In this document: piece after piece, positions 36,257 through 45,000 of the stretch
Position numbering within the stretch: position 1 is the stretch's first letter
Layout: every line of letters starts with the position of its first letter
NCBI GenBank assembly: GCA_903926565.1
Contig: CAIYJU010000206.1
Coordinates: forward strand, 1-53,104
Reading direction: 5' to 3'
DNA from: an uncultured Bacteroidales bacterium
Lineage (GTDB): Bacteria > Bacteroidota > Bacteroidia > Bacteroidales > FEN-979
DNA: 53,104 nt
Made by a program: the position numbers and the translations under genes
The notes under the pieces: generated by a model
What the model saw: the letters and a program-made list of their open reading frames with translations, nothing else
Database searches by the model: none
Told to the model about the DNA's origin: nothing

Positions 36257-37418
36257 CAGCTATCAGATCGGGCAGGAACAAGATGGGAAAGCCATCTGGA
36301 AGTTCCTGATAAGTGAACTCAAACCAAAGGGAAAATTCCTCACCCCTTTCAATATCATCTCCATTCCAATTATGTTGCTTGGGCTTGTATTGATTGTCAT
36401 CCGTTTCTGGAAGGGCATCGGTGCAATCACCAACCTCACCCAGGAGGTGCCCTGGGGATTGTGGATCGGGTTTGATGTTGTTACCGGCGTGGCATTTGCA
36501 GGAGGTGCTTATGTACTCACTTTTATGGTGTACATCCTCAATATGCATAAATATCACTCAATAGTCAGGGTTACCGTGCTCAACGGGTTTCTCGCTTATG
36601 TATTTTATGCAGGGGCCCTTCTTCTCGACCTGGGACGGCCATGGCATGTGATCAACCCTATTATCGGAAATAGCTTTGGAACCAGTTCTGTTCTTTTTTT
36701 GGTAGCATGGCATTTCCTGCTCTACATGATTGCCGAATTGATTGAATTCTCACCAGCCATCGCCGAATGGCTTGGAGCGCGAAAGGCCAGGAAAATCCTT
36801 TCAGGCATGACCATCGCTGCAGTCATCTTCGGCATAACCCTTTCAACCCTGCATCAATCGGGACTGGGTGCGCTCTACCTAATGGCAAAAGATAAAATCC
36901 ACCCGCTCTGGTATTCAGAGTTTATCCCGGTCATGTTTTTTGTTTCCAGCATCTTCGCAGGTCTCTCCATGGTTATTTTTGAAGGGTCCATCAGCCACAG
37001 GGTCTTTTTCCGGCAGATCAGTGAAAAAAACCAACAAGCACAGCACGGCATCGTTCTCGGATTGGCCAGAATCTGCGCCGGGGCCATGTTTGCTTACTTT
37101 TTCCTTCAGTTGCTTGTATTTATTCACGGCCAGAACTGGCACCTCCTTAATACCCCGATGGGACTGTGGTTCCTTCTCGAGATGCTTGGTTTTGTTATGC
37201 TGCCAATGATTCTCTTCTATGTCAGTTACCGAACCGGCAATATACGCCTGGTTAAAATTGCAGCCATCCTGGCCATGCTGGGTGTGATTCTGAACAGGCT
37301 GAATGTTACAGTGATCGGATTCAGATGGGAGATGGCCATACGATATGTGCCGTCGTGGATGGAACTTGTCGTTACCCTGGCAGTTATATTCACGGAAATC
37401 TGGATTTCAGATGGGTGA
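36249..37418 (+). CDS. HybB/NrfD-family quinone-reactive membrane protein
   Basis: The start at 36249 overlaps the ferredoxin gene; the upstream in-frame extension is rejected. The 389-residue protein has about ten hydrophobic helices and the sequence of HybB-type NrfD proteins: EVPWGLWIGFDVVTGVAFAG, LLDLGRPWHVINP, STLHQSGLGALYLMA and RYVPSWMELVVTLA. Such proteins bind menaquinone or quinol and exchange electrons with a HybA-type ferredoxin on the outer face. Together the two genes form a classical electron-transfer module. The missing catalytic subunit is notable; the flanking GcvH-like proteins are the only other structural members of the cluster. Confidence 0.9.
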   Translation: MNSSYQIGQEQDGKAIWKFLISELKPKGKFLTPFNIISIPIMLLGLVLIVIRFWKGIGAITNLTQEVPWGLWIGFDVVTGVAFAGGAYVLTFMVYILNMHKYHSIVRVTVLNGFLAYVFYAGALLLDLGRPWHVINPIIGNSFGTSSVLFLVAWHFLLYMIAELIEFSPAIAEWLGARKARKILSGMTIAAVIFGITLSTLHQSGLGALYLMAKDKIHPLWYSEFIPVMFFVSSIFAGLSMVIFEGSISHRVFFRQISEKNQQAQHGIVLGLARICAGAMFAYFFLQLLVFIHGQNWHLLNTPMGLWFLLEMLGFVMLPMILFYVSYRTGNIRLVKIAAILAMLGVILNRLNVTVIGFRWEMAIRYVPSWMELVVTLAVIFTEIWISDG

Positions 37419-37507
37419 TCAACCGCATGCCCGTATTGAAGGACTCCCCTTCGTGGGTAAATGATAACAAATAAGTTAACCTCACCAATAACATAAAAAC
37501 AAATATT

Positions 37508-38230
37508 ATGGACGGATTTAGTTATTCAGATATTTTTGCCACCAAAGGGTTGGAATACCTGGTCATTATCGCTTTTTTAATCCTGCTCATCCCGTTTACA
37601 GTCCTTTTGAGCAGGCAGGCAAGAATCAACAAACAGATTCAGAAGACGTTAGGAATCCTCACTGCCCGGATCCTGAAAATTCCACAGGGGTTATTTTACA
37701 GCAGAAATCACACCTGGCTGTTTATGGAAAAAAACGGCGTTGCCAATGTCGGGTTGGACGACCTGCTTCTTCACATAACCGGAGGGGTGAAATTGGGCAA
37801 TCTGAAACAACCCGGAGAGATGATCAGCAAGGGTGATCTTTTGACTACCATTGAACAAAACGGGAAACTACTGAATATTTTTTCACCCATTTCAGGGAAA
37901 GTTGTGACAACAAACCCGCACATGCAGGAGAACCCTTCCTCGCTGAATGAAGATCCATACGGCACCGGCTGGATTTATAAAGTGAAGCCGTCCAACTGGG
38001 TTGCAGAGATAAAATCCTGCTATTTTGCAGGGGAGGCGACAACCTGGCAGGAAAAGGAACTGCTGCGGTTTAAAGATTTCCTGGCTTACACCATGAAAAA
38101 TAATTCGCCTGCTGCGTCACAGATTATTTTACAGGACGGCGGCGAAATCTGTGATAATACGCTGTCTGCCCTGCCAGATGAGACCTGGAAGGATTTTCAG
38201 AAAGAATTTCTGAATCTTTACAAGTTGTGA
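37508..38230 (+). CDS. Membrane-anchored GcvH-like protein
   Basis: This 240-residue protein has an N-terminal membrane helix (about 17-36), a linker, a GcvH-like barrel (about 58-160: NHTWLFMEKNGVANVGLDDL, NIFSPISGKVVTTNP, LNEDPYGTGWIYKVKPSNW) and a C-terminal segment with LQDGGEICDN. The barrel should lie in the cytoplasm. It resembles the C-terminal part of the fusion protein at 33591 and is closer to genuine GcvH in its second half (NEDPYGTGWIYKV). The expected lipoyl position reads NGKLLNIFSP, with K one residue off the canonical place. No other glycine cleavage gene is nearby, so a role in glycine breakdown is unlikely. A carrier or docking role for the HybA/HybB module is inferred. Confidence 0.82.
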   Translation: MDGFSYSDIFATKGLEYLVIIAFLILLIPFTVLLSRQARINKQIQKTLGILTARILKIPQGLFYSRNHTWLFMEKNGVANVGLDDLLLHITGGVKLGNLKQPGEMISKGDLLTTIEQNGKLLNIFSPISGKVVTTNPHMQENPSSLNEDPYGTGWIYKVKPSNWVAEIKSCYFAGEATTWQEKELLRFKDFLAYTMKNNSPAASQIILQDGGEICDNTLSALPDETWKDFQKEFLNLYKL

Positions 38231-38253
38231 TTATGTTGAAAATGTTTACATAA
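38231..38253. promoter_or_regulatory. Candidate operator, second copy of TTATGT-N11-ACATAA
   Basis: TTATGT, an 11-base spacer starting TGAA, and ACATAA share both arms and the left four spacer bases with the centre of the 33433-33479 palindrome. The site begins directly after the stop of the GcvH-like gene and ends three bases before the -33 element of the putative kinase promoter. This suggests that one regulator binds both places, activating the upstream operon and autoregulating here. Confidence 0.5.
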
Positions 38254-38256
38254 CTG

Positions 38257-38286
38257 TTGTCTGACAGGCATTTTTTCGTATATTGC
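38257..38286 (+). promoter_or_regulatory. Candidate housekeeping promoter of the kinase/activator genes
   Basis: TTG at 38257-38259 and TATATTGC at 38279-38286 are separated by 19 bases, the standard Bacteroidota spacing; the second element has two mismatches to TAnnTTTG. The ATG of the kinase gene is 60 bases downstream. The adjacent shared operator could repress or modulate this promoter. Confidence 0.4.
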
Positions 38287-38345
38287 AGTGAAATATAACC
38301 ATCTGGTTATTACGGGTAAATCTGCTCACCCAACAATCTGCTGCC

Positions 38346-40013
38346 ATGTCTTCCAGGAAAAATCGAAGAAGTAATACCGGAAACAGGATCTATACGAACT
38401 ATGTAAAATTCCGGAAATCAATTTATGGTCGTGTCGTTCTGATTATTACCGTACTGTCAATTTTCCTGTTTGTCTCATTCAGCCTGATCTTCAGATCAGT
38501 CAATGAAGAGTACCTTAATACGGTTATCCGTCAGAGCGGCAACAACATCGGGTCAATTGTTGAGGGTGCCTTATACCACTCCATGCTCGAAAATGACAAA
38601 AGCACCCTTCAATACACACTGAATATCATCAATACCATGCCGGGAATTGATGAAGTAAACATGTATGATGTAGAGGACAACCTTGTTTATTCATCGGTCA
38701 CTTCCGACACCAACAACTGTCACAGCAATCCGAATTGCATCCACTGCCATACAAACATCAAATCGATGTTTTCCGGTAAAGAGAATTCTTACAAGATCAT
38801 TGACGTTGACAGCGATTGTAAAATGATTCAAAATGACAACCGCAGCAGGCACCTTTTAATTAAATCGCCCATCCTGAATGAAAAATCATGCTACTTAAGT
38901 TCATGTCATGCGCATAAAGCCACTGACGTCGTTCTCGGTTCCCTGGTTATCAAATTACCCCTTGAAGAACTGGATGCCGCCGTGCAAAAGTCTTCGACCG
39001 AATTTTTCGTGCTTGCGATCATAACCACACTGCTCCTCGGTTCCGTGCTGATTTTTTTCACAATGAAAAATATTAAAAAACCGTTGAATGCCCTGGTGAA
39101 AGTAAGCATAGCTGTTGCAAACGGTGACAAAAGCATGCGTGTCGAATTAAACCCCGGTCAGCTGGATGATATGCGTATGGTTTCTCTCGCATTTAACGAC
39201 ATGCTCGACAACCTTCAGGCCGCCAACGACGAATTGGCAAACTGGTCGCAGCAACTTGAATATAAAGTTCAGAAAAAATCAGAGGAGCTGGGTGCCGCCC
39301 AGAATGAACTGATGCATGTGGAGCGCCTGGCTGCTTTGGGAAAACTCTCCTCCTCTGTTGCCCATGAAATAAACAATCCCTTGTCTGGCATACTGATTTA
39401 TACCAAATTGCTTTATAAACAGGTAAGCAACCCCGAGTTATATGCCACCAAACGGGATTCGATACTTAAGCACCTGAAGCTTATCGAAAACGAGACAAAA
39501 CGCTGTGGCGATATTGTTAAAGGTCTGCTGGATTTTTCAAGAAAGGATCAGGATGATTTTGAACCAAAACATTTGAATGATATTCTCAGGGAGACTTACG
39601 AATTAATGACCCATCCGATTAAAATTGCCAATATAAGATTCATCTCTGAGTTTTCAGCTGGCTCAGATCTGATATACTGCAGTCCAAACCAGATAAAACA
39701 AGCGTGCATTGCCATGCTGGTCAATGCCTCTGAAGCAGCCCATGAAAATGGTGAAATCACGATCAAAACAAAAAATCCGGACGACGACACCGTCAATTTT
39801 GAAATCTCCGACAACGGTTTAGGCATTGCACCAGAAGATATTCCACATATTTTTGAACCCTTCTTTTCAACCAAGCAGGACGCCAGCGGTATTGGATTGG
39901 GGCTGGCCATCGTTCACGGCATCGTGCAAAACCATAAAGGCAAAATACAGGTTAAATCTGAACCGGGTTGTGGAACCACCATTTCGGTAACAATTCCATT
40001 GATTAAAACATAA
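38346..40013 (+). CDS. Membrane histidine kinase with periplasmic c-type heme motifs
   Basis: This 555-residue NtrB/ZraS-type kinase has membrane helices at about 29-50 and 219-240. Between them is a periplasmic sensor with the c-type heme motif CIHCH (131-135) and the spaced form CYLSSCH (182-188), the C-x4-C-H type known from cytochromes c3. Further cysteines are C125 and C158. HAMP (about 241-295), a coiled coil, HisKA (SSVAHEINNPLSGI, H340) and HATPase (DNGLGIAPEDIPHIFEPFFS, GIGLGLAIVHG) follow. Heme attachment would make it a redox or gas sensor. A metal or disulfide role for the cysteines is the alternative. The sigma-54 activator starts ten bases after its stop and is the obvious partner. 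Confidence 0.9.
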   Translation: MSSRKNRRSNTGNRIYTNYVKFRKSIYGRVVLIITVLSIFLFVSFSLIFRSVNEEYLNTVIRQSGNNIGSIVEGALYHSMLENDKSTLQYTLNIINTMPGIDEVNMYDVEDNLVYSSVTSDTNNCHSNPNCIHCHTNIKSMFSGKENSYKIIDVDSDCKMIQNDNRSRHLLIKSPILNEKSCYLSSCHAHKATDVVLGSLVIKLPLEELDAAVQKSSTEFFVLAIITTLLLGSVLIFFTMKNIKKPLNALVKVSIAVANGDKSMRVELNPGQLDDMRMVSLAFNDMLDNLQAANDELANWSQQLEYKVQKKSEELGAAQNELMHVERLAALGKLSSSVAHEINNPLSGILIYTKLLYKQVSNPELYATKRDSILKHLKLIENETKRCGDIVKGLLDFSRKDQDDFEPKHLNDILRETYELMTHPIKIANIRFISEFSAGSDLIYCSPNQIKQACIAMLVNASEAAHENGEITIKTKNPDDDTVNFEISDNGLGIAPEDIPHIFEPFFSTKQDASGIGLGLAIVHGIVQNHKGKIQVKSEPGCGTTISVTIPLIKT

Positions 40014-40023
40014 AAAACAGAAA

Positions 40024-41370
40024 ATGGCCAGAAAGATATCCATATTGATTGTCGATGATGAAGAATCGGTGAGAGATTCGTTGTATAGCTGGTTTATTGA
40101 AGACGGGTATCGTGTTGAATGTGCAGAAAATGCCCGGAAAGCATTGACCATCTTTGAGTCAGATCACTTCGACATTGTACTGGCAGATATTAAAATGCCA
40201 GGCATGGACGGATTGGAAATGCTTCGGCGGATAAAAGCCTGTAAAAGCGACTCGATCGTTATTGTCATGACAGCATTTGCAACAGTTGACACTGCTGTAA
40301 AGGCCCTGAAAGACGGAGCTTTCGACTACATTACAAAACCATTTGATCCCGACGACTTAACGCATTTGATCAGAAATGCCACTAAACAGATTTCCCTGTC
40401 AGATGAAAATGAAGCCTTGAAAACAAAGGTGATCACCCTGGAAAATGTCGAAGACCTGATTGGTAACAGCCAGGCCATGAAGAATGTACTCAGCGAGGTG
40501 GAGAGTGTAGCACAAACCAATGCTTCAGTCATTATTACAGGGGAAAGCGGAACAGGCAAAGAACTTGTTGCCAGGGCAATTCATGCCAATTCCCAAAGGA
40601 AGTTCTTTCCTTTTGTCAGTGTCCATTGCGGCGCTCTGACAGAGAGTTTACTGGAAAGTGAACTGTTCGGCCATGAAAAAGGGGCTTTCACCGGGGCCAT
40701 GTATAACCGCAAGGGCCGCTTTGAGATGGCCGACAGTGGCTCAATCTTCCTGGATGAAATTGCCACGATCTCAAATAAAATGCAGGTAGAATTGCTCAGG
40801 GTCCTTGAATCAAAAACATTTATCCGGGTTGGCGGAAATAAAGAAATCTTCTCAGATTTCAGGGTGATCTGTGCAACAAATAAGGATTTAAAAAGCATGG
40901 TTGAAAAAGGAGACTTCAGGGAAGACCTCTTTTACCGGCTGAATGTTATGAACATTCATATTCCGCCGCTGCGGGAAAGAAAGTCAGACATCCCGTTACT
41001 TGTTGACTATTTTATCAAAAAACATTGCCATTCCATGAATAAGCCGCCGGTAGCAATAGATCCGACAGCATTGAAGCGCATGCAGGACTTTAATTTCCCG
41101 GGAAATATCCGCGAACTTGAAAACATGATTGAAAGGGCGATTGTTGTAGGAGATGGGAAAAAAATCAGCCTCAAAGACCTCCCCCTAGAAAAAACCATTA
41201 TCAGCAATTCTGCCGAAAGCCTCGATGATTTCGAACAGGCATTCATTTTACAGATCCTTACAAAATATGCATGGAATATTTCCAGGACTGCCAGGGCCCT
41301 GAAAGTTGACCGCGTTACGCTCTATAATAAAATAAAAAAATATGATCTGAAGCCCACAGACCAACAATAG
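40024..41370 (+). CDS. NtrC-family sigma-54-dependent response regulator
   Basis: This 448-residue protein has a receiver (about 5-120, D55 in VLADIKMPGMDG), an AAA+ domain (about 142-375) and a C-terminal Fis-type helix-turn-helix (about 405-443, NISRTARALKVDRVTLYNKI). The ATPase shows Walker A GESGTGKE, the sigma-54 contact loop GAFTGA, and Walker B SIFLDEI. The final residues are those of a complete protein. It is encoded directly after the heme-motif kinase and should activate sigma-54 promoters when phosphorylated. The candidate promoter at 33541 and the palindrome at 33433 are the best visible target, so the whole cluster may be under its control. Confidence 0.94.
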   Translation: MARKISILIVDDEESVRDSLYSWFIEDGYRVECAENARKALTIFESDHFDIVLADIKMPGMDGLEMLRRIKACKSDSIVIVMTAFATVDTAVKALKDGAFDYITKPFDPDDLTHLIRNATKQISLSDENEALKTKVITLENVEDLIGNSQAMKNVLSEVESVAQTNASVIITGESGTGKELVARAIHANSQRKFFPFVSVHCGALTESLLESELFGHEKGAFTGAMYNRKGRFEMADSGSIFLDEIATISNKMQVELLRVLESKTFIRVGGNKEIFSDFRVICATNKDLKSMVEKGDFREDLFYRLNVMNIHIPPLRERKSDIPLLVDYFIKKHCHSMNKPPVAIDPTALKRMQDFNFPGNIRELENMIERAIVVGDGKKISLKDLPLEKTIISNSAESLDDFEQAFILQILTKYAWNISRTARALKVDRVTLYNKIKKYDLKPTDQQ

Positions 41371-41376
41371 TACTTA

Positions 41377-41910
41377 ATGAATCTGAGTAACATAAACCTG
41401 ATTTCATTTGGTTTTTTCGAGAAATACTTTCTTGAACAATTGGCTGAAGCCGTAGAACGGGAGTTTACCTGTACATTGAAGATCAAAGACGGCCACATTG
41501 ACCTGAGTGAGTATTATGATCCAGCCAGGCGACAGTACAACGGGAACAAATTGCTGATGCATATCGATTCTTTAGGCACCCCTCCAACCGACAAAAGCCT
41601 GGGCCTGTTCAGTGTCGATCTGTTTATCCCTATTCTCACATTTATTTTCGGCCAGGCCTACCTGGGCGGCCGCAGCGGAATTGCATCTTTATACCGGTTC
41701 AGCAATATTCACTATGGCATGCCCGAGGATAAGCAACTCATTCTCGACAGGTTCAAAAAGGAGGTAACACATGAACTTGGCCATACATTTGGATTAATCC
41801 ACTGCCATTCTCTCTCCTGCGTCATGAGGTCGAGCACTTACGTTGAAGACATTGATCAAAAAAGCCAGCTTTTGTGTTCTGCATGCAGAACAGCTTTAGG
41901 CATGGAATAA
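41377..41910 (+). CDS. amzA: Archaemetzincin-family zinc metalloprotease
   Basis: This 177-residue protein shows the extended metzincin zinc motif HELGHTFGLIH (132-142), directly followed by the archaemetzincin cysteines C143 and C148, a methionine at 150 and a CSAC motif at 167-170. These together identify archaemetzincin. There is no signal peptide, so it is probably cytoplasmic, with a second zinc held by the four cysteines. The biological substrate of the family is poorly known. It follows the sigma-54 regulator by six bases and is the last gene of the cluster, so it is likely cotranscribed; its part in the membrane system is not evident. Confidence 0.88.
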   Translation: MNLSNINLISFGFFEKYFLEQLAEAVEREFTCTLKIKDGHIDLSEYYDPARRQYNGNKLLMHIDSLGTPPTDKSLGLFSVDLFIPILTFIFGQAYLGGRSGIASLYRFSNIHYGMPEDKQLILDRFKKEVTHELGHTFGLIHCHSLSCVMRSSTYVEDIDQKSQLLCSACRTALGME

Positions 41911-41915
41911 AAAAA

Positions 41916-41975
41916 GTGTTGCCGGCTGTCTTACCTGATCAAATCATTTCAGGTTCAGACTTAAGCCGGCAACAC
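41916..41975 (-). terminator. Intrinsic terminator of the giant T9SS gene
   Basis: GTGTTGCCGGCT (41916-41927) and AGCCGGCAACAC (41964-41975) form a perfect 12-bp GC-rich stem, extended inside by GTCT/AGAC and CCTGA/TCAGG. On the minus strand the stem is followed by a run of six or more T (complement of the A-run ending at 41915). It lies 32 bases past the stop of the minus-strand gene. It may also block readthrough from the + strand, though no T-run follows on that side. Confidence 0.85.
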
Positions 41976-42007
41976 GCTTACTCAATCAGCAGCGCAAGCA
42001 GGTGAGA

Positions 42008-45000
42008 CTATTGTTTGATTATTTTAGTCATCCCCATTTCGCTGCCATTATTCATCACACGGATCAGGTAAACACCATGCTGCCTGTCAGACAGGTCAAA
42101 TACCTGTTGTTTAAAGCCAGACATCTCTTTCCTGAGAATTTTATCCCCGAGCATGCCGTATATTTCTACTGAAACTTTTGACCACTCAGCAACACCGGTA
42201 ACGTCAACGGTAAATGTCCCGGTTGTTGGATTTGGATAAACCTGGAAGGATGGTTTTTTATCATCAAGCCCGATGCCGGCGGACCCGCCACCCATGATTG
42301 CCTGTGCCGGAGGTGAACCCGCATTGCAGCAATAGGCACCCGTAGTCGTAATAAAGCCATGCAGGTATGATCCGCTGTTTGCCCTTGTTCCGGGTAACAG
42401 TCTGATTTTCTGCCCGGCTATCATGGATACTGCTCCGCCATTCTCAATGATGAATGGTCCGGTTGCCCCGGCCGTAATGTTCAGCGTGGCATTGTAACAA
42501 TTGCTTTGGCCTGATGGGATTCCAATGTTGTTCAGCGGCAGTATTTCAACAAGCGGACTAACCTGGGTAACAGCAACTGCAATGCTGCTGTTCGCATGAA
42601 ACACCCCGTCGAATGCATCAACATAATACGTGGTATTCATCATGGGATAGGTAACCGGATTCTGCTCGAATGAAGTAAACCCGGCCGGTATGGATGTCCA
42701 TGTAAAGGATACACCCTCTGCCATGCCCGGATTCGCAAGCAGTTGAACGGCATCCCCGCTGCAAATGATGGATGGCGAAGCTGTCGCTGTAACATGCAAT
42801 CCGATGATGTTCGTCAGCGCTGAGATCCCATTCTGGGTAAATAACCCATTGCTGCTTGGATAGGTAAAGTCGTATGTTACATCCACCGGATTTGCATCAC
42901 CCTTTACCATGGAACACAGTTTCCAGTAAATGGGTTCGCCGACAATAAACCCGTCTTTGACAGTGGTTTGAGGATTATCACCGTAAGCGATCATCATCTG
43001 GTCGTCGCTGCCATTGAATTCAGACAGTCCTGCACAAACCCGTTCACCGGTAGCATCAAGGTAAAACGCCCCAAGAACGTCACCCGGAACAAGATTTTGC
43101 AAGTCGTGCGGAATAGTTATATAGTGTTTCAGATTGGTATGCACCGGCCACCAGTGTGGACATGCATGAACCTGGTAGTCTTCAACTTCACCATTCATAG
43201 CAAGGCCAAAATAGGTCAACCCTCCGATGGTATTGAATCTGAAACGGGTATAGGTTTTCCCCTGCAGGGCAGTAGTAGGAATAATAAAGGTAAGATTGTT
43301 CACTCCAACAGATAATGGTTGATTTGTGAATATCTGCTCTCCCGGATCAGCCCAATCTCCGTCTTTATTATAATCCATCCAGGCATTCAAAAATCCTGGT
43401 ACCGAAGCCGTTACCTGAACATTGGCAGGCAACCCGACGTACATTTTGCCGATAAACGCTACACCATCCTCATCATCACTGGTGGCAATGTCATCCCCCA
43501 ACGCCGGCGTATTTGGCTGACCATTGGTTTCTGCATCTATCAGCGCTCCAAGACGGATGTTCAGATACTTCGCATGACGGGCACCATTGCTGGATAACAG
43601 GGTAGGATAATTGTATCCAACCGGTGGCATGTCTGGGGCATCGCCAAAGTCAAGCTCGTTGCCTTCTGAACATTCATCAATGTAGACTGGATAATCCTCA
43701 ACTTCACCATCTGCTACCAGTCCATTAAAACTAATTGCACCAGATACATTGGTACTACGGAATCTGTAACGGGCATACGATTGACCTACAGTTGCTGTTG
43801 TGGGAACTACAAAAGAAAGTGCATTTATACCGAGGACGACCGGCAAGGTGGTAAAGACATGCTCACCCGGGCCTACCCAGGTTCCGTTGATGTTGTAATC
43901 AATCCACAAATCCAGGTACCCGGCCATAGAGGTTAGCACACTGATACTAATAGTATTTCCAATTTCAATGACTGATGGCATAGTAACTCCGTCTTCATCA
44001 TCACCAAGGGATGCAAATAGACAGTCATTGTCATCACAATCTGCGCCTATACTTGGCTGGCCGTTGGCTTCAGGGTCAACCTTGAACCCAAGATATACAC
44101 CTGCCACGATATTGTGGCGGGCCCCGGTGGGAAGCGTGGTTTGATAGGCTAACCCGGTGGTGGTTTCAGGTGCATCTCCAAAATCGATTCCGATATTTGG
44201 CGGACAGTATTTTACATAATGACAGAATACTCCGACAGTGTCTGTACATCCCCATACATTTCCAACAACGACTGAAATCTGATGGCTGCCGACAACCGCT
44301 GTATTAAAGTTGAGGTACTGGCCAAAGCCGATTGGTGTTGCATAATTGCCATTGTCAATCCATTTAATCAGGGGATAGGCACTCGCATAGGTGTTAAACG
44401 GGGGCAGTGCATTGAGCGGCAATGGAATATAGAGGTGCAAGGTGTCATAATGACAGATGGTATCGCATCCTCTCGGGAACAAACTCAAATCAGGCAATGG
44501 ATGAATCATGGCAGCAAACGCTGTTGTAGAGCATCCGGATAGCTTGTTCGTGATGGTTAAGCCATAATTCCCGGCTTTGGAAACAGTAATCGATGTCGTT
44601 GTCTTTCCGTTGCTCCACATGTAATTATACAAACCCGGGTTTGCAGGAGGGAACGTAGGAGTTAGTGTAACCGGTATCCCTTCGCAGCCGCCATAAAATG
44701 CAAAGGTCAGCTGAGGTGTCTCGTAAAACCAGATACAAAGGGTATCGTAATTTTCGCATCCTGTGGTAATATCAGTTACTTTAACAACAAAACTTGCGTT
44801 ATATGGCAATACAGCCGGCAGGGTAATGCTGACATTGGTAAAAAAGGCACCGTTGCTGTTATTGGGGCTGAAAGTGGCTCCAGCCGGAATACTTGACCAA
44901 TCATAGGTATAATTGGGATCGTAAAAGGCCGATAAGTTGAATGTTGAAGTGCCTCCAGGGGATCCGCAAACCAACCCTTCACCGGTAATCCTGGCGGTCG

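Noticed and set aside
35390..37418. Part of a hydrogenase-2 operon
   Set aside because: Although HybA- and HybB-like, no NiFe large or small subunit or maturation gene is encoded on either side.
37508..38230. Genuine glycine cleavage H protein
   Set aside because: It is membrane-anchored, has an extra C-terminal module and a displaced lysine, and no gcvT, gcvP or lipoate gene is nearby.
38269..38286. Sigma-54 promoter upstream of the kinase gene (GGCAT...TTGC)
   Set aside because: The distance between the GG and GC elements is about six bases too long; a TTG-N19-TATATTGC promoter fits better.
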